Shown piece after piece: positions 23,349-28,123 of a stretch of 28,123 nt of DNA. The DNA comes from CAYFJO01 sp964343305 (lineage in GTDB: Bacteria; Planctomycetota; Planctomycetia; Pirellulales; Pirellulaceae): contig CAYFJO010000100.1 of the NCBI GenBank assembly GCA_964343305.1, positions 1 through 28,123 on the forward strand. Reading direction: 5' to 3'. Made by a program: the position numbers and the translations under genes. How positions within the stretch are numbered: the first letter of the stretch is position 1; every line of letters starts with the position of its first letter. The notes beneath the pieces are model-generated. The model searched no databases and was not told the origin of the DNA. It was given only the letters and a program-made list of their open reading frames with translations.

Positions 23349-23375
23349 CTGAAGTTGCAGGACTTCAGGCTTTTT
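23349..23375 (+). terminator. Intrinsic-terminator-like hairpin
   Basis: CTGAAGT (23349-23355) pairs with ACTTCAG (23362-23368) around loop TGCAGG, followed by GC and TTTTT (23371-23375). It is in the right place to end plus-strand transcription after the truncated gene, ahead of convergent slyX. The stem is short (7 bp) and only moderately G/C-rich. Confidence 0.45.
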
Positions 23376-23384
23376 GCACCCAGC

Positions 23385-23409
23385 CCGGAACTCTTGCGAG
23401 TCCGGCTAC
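23385..23409. repeat. Palindromic element copy B, similar to 1164-1187
   Basis: CCGGAACTC (23385-23393) pairs with GAGTCCGG (23398-23405) around loop TTGC, with one bulged A, followed by CTAC. The arrangement and the TCCGGCTAC end match the element at 1164-1187. It lies between convergent transcription units. Confidence 0.5.
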
Positions 23410-23425
23410 AAACGTGCGGCAAACT

Positions 23426-23647
23426 CTAATAGTGCGGTGGTTTCTCGTCCGGCGAGTCTTCGATGATCGAGTTGTTCTGCATCAGCCATTTGAGGTGGCG
23501 GCTTTGCTCCTCATTCTCGGCTTGCATCTTTTCAAGGTCGGCGCGCAGTTGGATGACGACCTGGTTCAGTTGCTCGACGAGATGCTCGTGATGCGTGAGC
23601 GTTTCTTCGAGCTGCGTGACGCGGTCTTGGAGTTTTGCATCCGACAT
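23426..23647 (-). CDS. slyX: SlyX family protein
   Basis: This is a 73-residue protein, the usual SlyX size. It is a heptad-patterned coiled coil (LQDRVTQLEETLTHHEHLVEQ) followed by a disordered tail ending in the family hallmark PPHY (EKPPHY). The function is unknown even in Escherichia coli, where it lies next to slyD. The ATG at 23647 is chosen because MSDAKLQDRV matches the family start; the upstream ATG at 23674 adds nine unrelated residues. It lies 73 bases downstream of the ABC-F gene on the same strand, with a hairpin in the gap. Converging from the other side are the truncated NHL-type gene and its terminator-like hairpin. Confidence 0.92.
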   Translation of the reverse strand: MSDAKLQDRVTQLEETLTHHEHLVEQLNQVVIQLRADLEKMQAENEEQSRHLKWLMQNNSIIEDSPDEKPPHY

Positions 23648-23685
23648 GAGTGAGTTTCCATCAATTGGCCCCAACGAATTGAAGT

Positions 23686-23717
23686 GTCAACGAATGGGCG
23701 CGAAGAGGTTCGTTGAC
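23686..23717. repeat. Hairpin between the ABC-F gene and slyX
   Basis: GTCAACGAA (23686-23694) and TTCGTTGAC (23709-23717) are a perfect 9-bp inverted repeat with a 14-base loop, three bases past the ABC-F stop codon (23721-23723). CAACGAAT also recurs at 23672-23679. No T-run follows on the minus strand. It may protect or partially terminate the ABC-F transcript. Confidence 0.6.
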
Positions 23718-23720
23718 TCT

Positions 23721-25520
23721 TTAATCCGTTGGGAACTCTTCCTGAAGTTCGAGCCAGCGATCTTCGGCCTCGCTGAGTTGTTCGGTGATCGACGTCATTT
23801 CATTGTGCAGCCGCATCGCCTCATCGGCGTCGGTTGATTGCAGCAACTGCTCGTTGAGCTGACGTTTTTTGTCGTCCAGGCTGGCGATCTTCTTTTCCAC
23901 GTTGCTGATCTGTTTTTTTAGTTTGCGCTCGTCACGCTGGGCGGCGCGGCGATCTTCGTTGTTTGTCTCGCCAGTTTTTGGGGCTTTTGATTTTTTCGCT
24001 TTGAGTTGCCGTTCGCCTTCGTCGATTTCTTTGTTGATTGCGTACAGATACGCGTCGTAGTCGCCCATGTAGTTTCGGGCTCGGCCGTCCCGGACTTCCA
24101 CGACCGACGTGGCCACGCGATGCATGAAGTAGCGGTCGTGGGCTGTGAAGATGACGGTGCCTTTGTACGCGATCAGCGCCCGGGCGAGGGCTTCGGTCGT
24201 TTCGACATCGAGGTGGTTGCCTGGTTCGTCCAGGACCAGAACGTTGTACGTGCCGAGCAACAGCCCCGCGAGACAAAGCCGAGCCCGTTCGCCACCCGAC
24301 AGGACTTTGATCTTCTTCTTCACATGCGAATCGCGGAACAGCAGTGCTCCGGCCAGCGCCAAGATATGCTGGTCGACGGTCTCCGGGTTGGCCTTGTATT
24401 CGAGATATTCGAGCACGGTTTGGTCTTCCGGCAAGCTCGTGTAAACGTGTTGGGCATAGGTGCCGATCTCGCAATGATGCCCCCAACGAACTCCGCCGCC
24501 AAGTTTGTCGAGCGAACCAACGAGCGTCCGCAGCAACGTTGTTTTGCCTTGGCCGTTGTCGCCGACGATGGCGGTCCGCGAGCCATGTTCGATTTCGAGA
24601 TCGATGTTGCTAGCGATGCTCAGCTTTTCGCCGCCTTCCAGCACGTAGCCCATGTCCAAATTCGTGCAACGCACCGCCGGACCTTGTCGCGGCTCGACGA
24701 CCGGCGCACGAATATGCGCGATCGCCTCATCAGACTCGATGTCGATCGTTTGCAGCCGGTCAAGTTGCTTTTGCTTCGAACGCGCCTGGGTCGACGTTTT
24801 CGGGCTGCCACGATTCTTGTCGACGAATCGCTGCAATTGTTGCTGCTTGGCGATGACCGTCGCATTGACGCGCCGGTCGTGCTCGCGTTGTTCTTCTTGA
24901 AACTCGAGAAACTTGTCGATCTTGCCAGGAAACATCGTCAACTTGCCGCGCGACAGATCGAGCGTGTGCGCGCAAGTCGCCGACAGAAATGTGCGATCGT
25001 GAGAGACAATCAAACACGCCCCGCGAAACGTGCGCAAGAAATGTTCCAGCAAGATCTGCGTCCGCAAGTCCAGAAAGTTTGTCGGCTCGTCGAGCAACAG
25101 CAAATTCGGTTCGTGCAACAACAGCGCGGCCAACTTGACTCGCGTCTGCCAACCGCCCGACAGTTTTGAAACCGGCCCTTCGAGATACGCGCCCTTCAAT
25201 TCAAACTGTCCCGCAACTTCGCCGCACTTCCAATCGGGCTGCTCGCTGTCGCGCATCAGAAAGTCAAGTGCCGATTCTTCCGGCCGAAATGGATCGTGCT
25301 GCCGCAGATATCCCACACGCAAATCGGGATGATTGATCACCTCGCCGGATTCCAATTCCTCTTCGTCCAGCAGGACTTTCAGCAGCGTCGATTTTCCCGC
25401 GCCGTTTCGCCCCACAAATCCAACTTTCACATCGTCGATCAAAGTCGCTTCGGCCCCATCAAGCAAAACTTGATCGCCGTAGCTCTTATGAGCATTTCGG
25501 ATTTGAATCAAAACAGCCAT
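23721..25520 (-). CDS. ABC-F family ATPase (Uup-like)
   Basis: This is a 599-residue soluble protein with two ABC domains and no membrane segment, hence ABC-F (ribosome-associated translation factors) rather than a transporter. Domain 1 has Walker A GRNGAGKST (37-45), signature LSGGW (120-124) and Walker B LLLLDEPTNFLD. Domain 2 has GDNGQGKTT (320-328), LSGGE (407-411) and VLVLDEPGNHLD, where Gly replaces the usual Thr. A charged linker (about 205-270) joins them, and a C-terminal coiled coil (about 500-595) resembles the Uup arm. The start at 25520 (MAVLIQIRNAHKSYG) matches family starts; the longer reading to 25646 adds 42 unrelated residues. Probable role: resolving stalled ribosomes or, for Uup-like members, genome stability. 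It is divergent from the cytochrome-c gene. Confidence 0.94.
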   Translation of the reverse strand: MAVLIQIRNAHKSYGDQVLLDGAEATLIDDVKVGFVGRNGAGKSTLLKVLLDEEELESGEVINHPDLRVGYLRQHDPFRPEESALDFLMRDSEQPDWKCGEVAGQFELKGAYLEGPVSKLSGGWQTRVKLAALLLHEPNLLLLDEPTNFLDLRTQILLEHFLRTFRGACLIVSHDRTFLSATCAHTLDLSRGKLTMFPGKIDKFLEFQEEQREHDRRVNATVIAKQQQLQRFVDKNRGSPKTSTQARSKQKQLDRLQTIDIESDEAIAHIRAPVVEPRQGPAVRCTNLDMGYVLEGGEKLSIASNIDLEIEHGSRTAIVGDNGQGKTTLLRTLVGSLDKLGGGVRWGHHCEIGTYAQHVYTSLPEDQTVLEYLEYKANPETVDQHILALAGALLFRDSHVKKKIKVLSGGERARLCLAGLLLGTYNVLVLDEPGNHLDVETTEALARALIAYKGTVIFTAHDRYFMHRVATSVVEVRDGRARNYMGDYDAYLYAINKEIDEGERQLKAKKSKAPKTGETNNEDRRAAQRDERKLKKQISNVEKKIASLDDKKRQLNEQLLQSTDADEAMRLHNEMTSITEQLSEAEDRWLELQEEFPTD

Positions 25521-25650
25521 CTGATGTCCGACAGCCAGCCTGATCGCGCTATCGTCCGGTTTGAGGGAACTGAGTGCTAACGCCCTGCGGCGAATGAATA
25601 ATCGCGATGGTAGAAACACCGAGCGATTTGGTAAAGACGCTTGCAAGTCG

Positions 25651-25680
25651 TGGACGCTGAAATTGGTTTGCGATTACAAT
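25651..25680 (+). promoter_or_regulatory. Promoter-like site of the cytochrome-c/DUF1549 gene
   Basis: TGGACG (25651-25656, four of six consensus bases) and TACAAT (25675-25680, five of six) are 18 bases apart, about 50 bases before the ATG at 25731. The intergenic region to the divergent ABC-F start is about 210 bases and shows nothing else assignable. Confidence 0.35.
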
Positions 25681-25730
25681 AGCATCGTCCGACCCACCGT
25701 CCATTTCACAGGCCCGCCGCGCGATCCGCT

Positions 25731-28004
25731 ATGAACCGATTCGTCCTTTTTTTGCTTTCCACGTGCACCGCATCGCTGAGCCCGGCCGAAGAGATCGATT
25801 TCGATCGCGATGTCCGGCCGATCTTATCCGAAAACTGTTTTCATTGCCACGGGCCGGATGGTGCCGCACGCGAGGCGGAATTGCGGCTTGATACAAAGGA
25901 AGGAACGCTGGATGTTGTCGCGGCAAACAGAGTGGCCGACAGCGAACTGTTTTCGCGAATCACGTCCGACGACGTTGACGAGCAGATGCCGCCGAAGAAG
26001 ACAGAGTTGAAATTGACGGCGAAAGAAGTCGAGACGATTCGTCAGTGGATCGAACAGGGCGCGAAGTGGACGAAGCATTGGGCGTTCGTGCCGCCGCAGC
26101 GGTACGAAGTGCCGGAAGTGACAAAGGCTGATTGGCCGCGCAACACGATCGATCATTTTGTGCTCACTCGTTTGGAAAAGGAAAACCTCTCGCCGTCGAA
26201 CGTGGCGAGTTTCGAGACGTTGATTCGCCGGGTGACGCTCGACCTGACCGGCTTTCCGCCGACGCCGGCTGAAGTCGATGCGTTTCTGGCGGACAAGTCC
26301 GCGGGCGCTTATGAAAAGGTCGTCGATCGGTTGCTCAAGTCGTCGCACTATGGCGAGCGGATGGCGTGGGAGTGGCTCGACGCGGCGCGATACGCGGATA
26401 CGGACGGCTTTCAAGGAGATCCGACGCGGACCATGTGGCCGTGGCGCGATTGGTTGATCAAGGCGCTGAACGACAACATGCCGTTCGATCAATTCACGAT
26501 CGAAATGCTGGCCGGCGACTTGTTGCCCGGCGCGACGATCGACCAGATTATCGCGACCGGCTTCAATCGCAATCATATGCACAACGGCGAAGGCGGGCGC
26601 ATCGCGGAAGAAACGCGAGTCGAAAATGTCTTTGATCGCGCCGAAACCACGTCGACGGTTTGGCTTGGACTAACGATGACGTGCGCCCGTTGCCACGATC
26701 ACAAATACGATCCGATCGGGCAGCGCGAGTATTACCAACTGTTCGCGTTTTTCAACAATACGTCGGAAAGCGGATCCCGCGGCGGCGGGAAAGCTCCGCC
26801 GATCCTCCGATTCTTGCCGGCCGACAAACGCGATCAAATCAAACAGCTCGAGGACAAGATCGCCGAATTGAAAAAAATGATGAACAGCCCGCTGCCCGAT
26901 GTCGACGAACGGCAGGCAGCGTGGGAATTGGAGACGGCCCAAAGGGTCGCCGAAGCCGCGAAGGCTACCGACAAGCTGGCGATCAGTCCCTGGTCGGTGC
27001 TCGGCACGTTGCCCGCCCCCGAAGGCAATGGCGGTAAGACCTTCGGCCACCAATACGGACCTGAAAAGGGCGTCCACCTCGCGCGAAAATACGCCGACGA
27101 CAAGATCGCTTGGCGGACCGATGAGAAGTTCGTCGATGGCAAGGTGCACCCGTTGCCGGAAACGGTCGGCTCGGACGACGGCATCCAAGTGTGGCTCAAC
27201 GGAAAAGAGATCCTGTCGAAGAACGTCGCACGCGGCGCGGCGGCGGATCAAGAGCGTGCGAAGCTCGCGCTGCAAGAAGGCAAGAACAAATTGTTGATGA
27301 AGATCACCAACACGGGTGGCATCGGGGGCTTCTATTTTAGAATCGTGTCCGAATCTGGCGACGGTTTGCCGGCTGACGTTTTGGCTATTTTCCAAGTCGA
27401 ACGGGACAGACGAAACGACGCTCAAAAGAACCGCCTGCGCGATCACTATCGCGGCCAGTTCTCAGCCGAGTGGAAAAAGTTGAACGCCGAAGTTGGCAAG
27501 TTGAACGGACAGCGCGCGGAAATCGACAAATCGGCGGTGATGGTGATGGACGACCTGGCCAAGCCGCGCTCAACCAAAGTCCTGTTCCGCGGCATCTACA
27601 ACAAGCCGACTGATTTGGAAGTGTCGAGCGGCACACCGTCGTTCCTCCCGCCTTTGCCCAGCGAGGGAAAACAAAATCGTCTGGCGCTGGCCAAATGGCT
27701 GGTCGATCCCGCGCACCCGCTGACCGCTCGCGTCACGGTCAATCGTTACTGGCAAGCGTTCTTCGGCACGGGACTCGTACGCACGACGGAAGATTTTGGC
27801 CGACAAGGTGAACGTCCGACGCATCCACAGTTGCTCGACTGGCTGGCGACGCAGTTCATTGACAGTGGTTGGGATGTCAAAGCGCTGCACAAGATGATCG
27901 TGATGAGTGCCACGTATCGGCAGTCTTCGAGAATTGCAAATTTCGGATTTCGGAATGCGGATTTGCAGGCAGACAATCCGAAATCTGAAATCGGCAATTC
28001 GTAA
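25731..28004 (+). CDS. Planctomycete cytochrome-c / DUF1549 / DUF1553 secreted protein, interrupted
   Basis: This is a 757-residue frame of a large secreted family (usually paired with a DUF1501 gene). A signal peptide (about 1-19) is followed by a PSD1-type cytochrome-c domain with haem motif CFHCH (36-40) and likely axial Met86 (QMPPKK). DUF1549 spans about 138-345 and contains a second CxxCH, CARCH (318-322). Residues of about 350-630 include coiled-coil stretches and a jelly-roll-like segment (DDGIQVWLNGKEIL). DUF1553 starts near 655 (ALAKWLVDPAHPLTARV) but stops after MSATYRQSS: the next 24 codons (RIANFGFRNADL...) are encoded by an inverted repeat and end at TAA 28002-28004. About half or more of DUF1553 is missing from this product. 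Its role is probably electron transfer tied to polymer degradation, by inference. Confidence 0.88.
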   Translation: MNRFVLFLLSTCTASLSPAEEIDFDRDVRPILSENCFHCHGPDGAAREAELRLDTKEGTLDVVAANRVADSELFSRITSDDVDEQMPPKKTELKLTAKEVETIRQWIEQGAKWTKHWAFVPPQRYEVPEVTKADWPRNTIDHFVLTRLEKENLSPSNVASFETLIRRVTLDLTGFPPTPAEVDAFLADKSAGAYEKVVDRLLKSSHYGERMAWEWLDAARYADTDGFQGDPTRTMWPWRDWLIKALNDNMPFDQFTIEMLAGDLLPGATIDQIIATGFNRNHMHNGEGGRIAEETRVENVFDRAETTSTVWLGLTMTCARCHDHKYDPIGQREYYQLFAFFNNTSESGSRGGGKAPPILRFLPADKRDQIKQLEDKIAELKKMMNSPLPDVDERQAAWELETAQRVAEAAKATDKLAISPWSVLGTLPAPEGNGGKTFGHQYGPEKGVHLARKYADDKIAWRTDEKFVDGKVHPLPETVGSDDGIQVWLNGKEILSKNVARGAAADQERAKLALQEGKNKLLMKITNTGGIGGFYFRIVSESGDGLPADVLAIFQVERDRRNDAQKNRLRDHYRGQFSAEWKKLNAEVGKLNGQRAEIDKSAVMVMDDLAKPRSTKVLFRGIYNKPTDLEVSSGTPSFLPPLPSEGKQNRLALAKWLVDPAHPLTARVTVNRYWQAFFGTGLVRTTEDFGRQGERPTHPQLLDWLATQFIDSGWDVKALHKMIVMSATYRQSSRIANFGFRNADLQADNPKSEIGNS
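27931..28000. repeat. 70-base inverted repeat inserted in the DUF1553 coding region
   Basis: Bases 27931-27954 and 27977-28000 are 24-base inverted arms with three mismatches, separated by 22 bases that contain a smaller GGATT/AATCC pairing. The arms end precisely in GAATTGC and GCAATTC. DUF1553 similarity stops just before the left arm and resumes within about six bases after the right arm. This has the shape of a small palindromic insertion (REP/MITE-like), without an encoded transposase. Confidence 0.85.
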
Positions 28005-28123
28005 TCAAATCAACGGCTGTCGCGTGCCTCGCGCTATCGTATGCCGTCGTGGATGTTGCGCGACCAGGCGCTCGCGGTTAGCGGTTTATTAGTCGACAAA
28101 GTGGGCGGCCCGTCGGTGAAGCC
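28005..28123 (+). pseudogene. Continuation of the DUF1553 domain after the in-frame stop (runs off window)
   Basis: Immediately after TAA 28002-28004, the same frame reads S, then NQRLSRASRYRMPSW, MLRDQALAVSGLLV and DKVGGPSVKP, to the window edge. This is the expected core of DUF1553 (family pattern RYR-P-x2-(M)-RDQAL-x2-SGLL-x-x-K-x-GGPSV-P). The codons are intact and no frameshift separates the halves; only the repeat-borne stop does. Either the gene is a recent pseudogene, or the stop is read through or bypassed, or a separate downstream fragment is made. Roughly 10-15 codons of the normal domain are lost at the junction. Confidence 0.8.

Noticed and set aside
24006..25169. 387-codon plus-strand open frame opposite the ABC-F gene
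   Set aside because: It is entirely antisense to a clearly recognisable ABC-F gene, has no recognisable domain, and is Arg/Gln/Val-rich in the way shadow frames are.
26670..27446. 258-codon minus-strand frame inside the cytochrome-c/DUF1549 gene
   Set aside because: Antisense shadow of a recognised multidomain gene; no start signals or known motifs.

Overview
The window looks like chromosome of a planctomycete, probably near the Pirellulales/Rhodopirellula group. This rests on family content: two DUF1559 'H-X9-DG' prepilin-like proteins, a secreted cytochrome-c/DUF1549/DUF1553 protein, a J-like/PEGA membrane protein, an LRR protein with a planctomycete-type N-terminal anchor, several Tat-type N-termini, and many short palindromic elements between genes. 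GC looks moderate (mid-50s by eye). I see no tRNA, rRNA, CRISPR array or transposase gene.

Positions 1-2233 hold a hairpin element, a J-like/PEGA membrane protein, a small anchored hypothetical protein and a four-helix membrane protein. Positions 1829-10309 are one minus-strand run of ten genes. Read in transcription order they are a short GspE-type ATPase, three consecutive GspF-type platform proteins, GspI-, GspJ- and GspK/PilX-like minor pseudopilins joined by ATGA overlaps, two DUF1559 prepilin-like proteins, and the four-helix membrane protein. No secretin, GspL/M or prepilin peptidase is present. This pseudopilus-like machine, with three GspF paralogues and DUF1559 proteins where GspG/GspH would be expected, is the best candidate for an under-described system here. 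Three palindromic elements sit inside the operon, and one of them supplies the last codons of the ATPase gene.

Positions 10419-16653 carry a class V aminotransferase of the isopenicillin-N-epimerase type, an Ogt-type methyltransferase, a conserved hypothetical protein behind a strong promoter and a 270-base leader, a secreted two-domain metallo-beta-lactamase-fold protein whose first domain has lost metal ligands, a Tat-type secreted hypothetical protein, and a 30-codon remnant of a VOC/glyoxalase gene. Positions 16654-22916 hold a putative lipoprotein, gmd, a secreted esterase, a secreted sialidase-fold protein and the LRR protein.

Positions 22917-28123 contain a truncated Tat/NHL-type gene whose body is replaced by consecutive palindromes, slyX, an ABC-F ATPase, and a cytochrome-c/DUF1549/DUF1553 gene interrupted by a 70-base inverted repeat carrying an in-frame stop. 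The rest of its DUF1553 domain resumes in the same frame and runs off the window. A recurring theme is short palindromic elements at gene edges, in at least two cases exactly where a gene has been truncated or interrupted.
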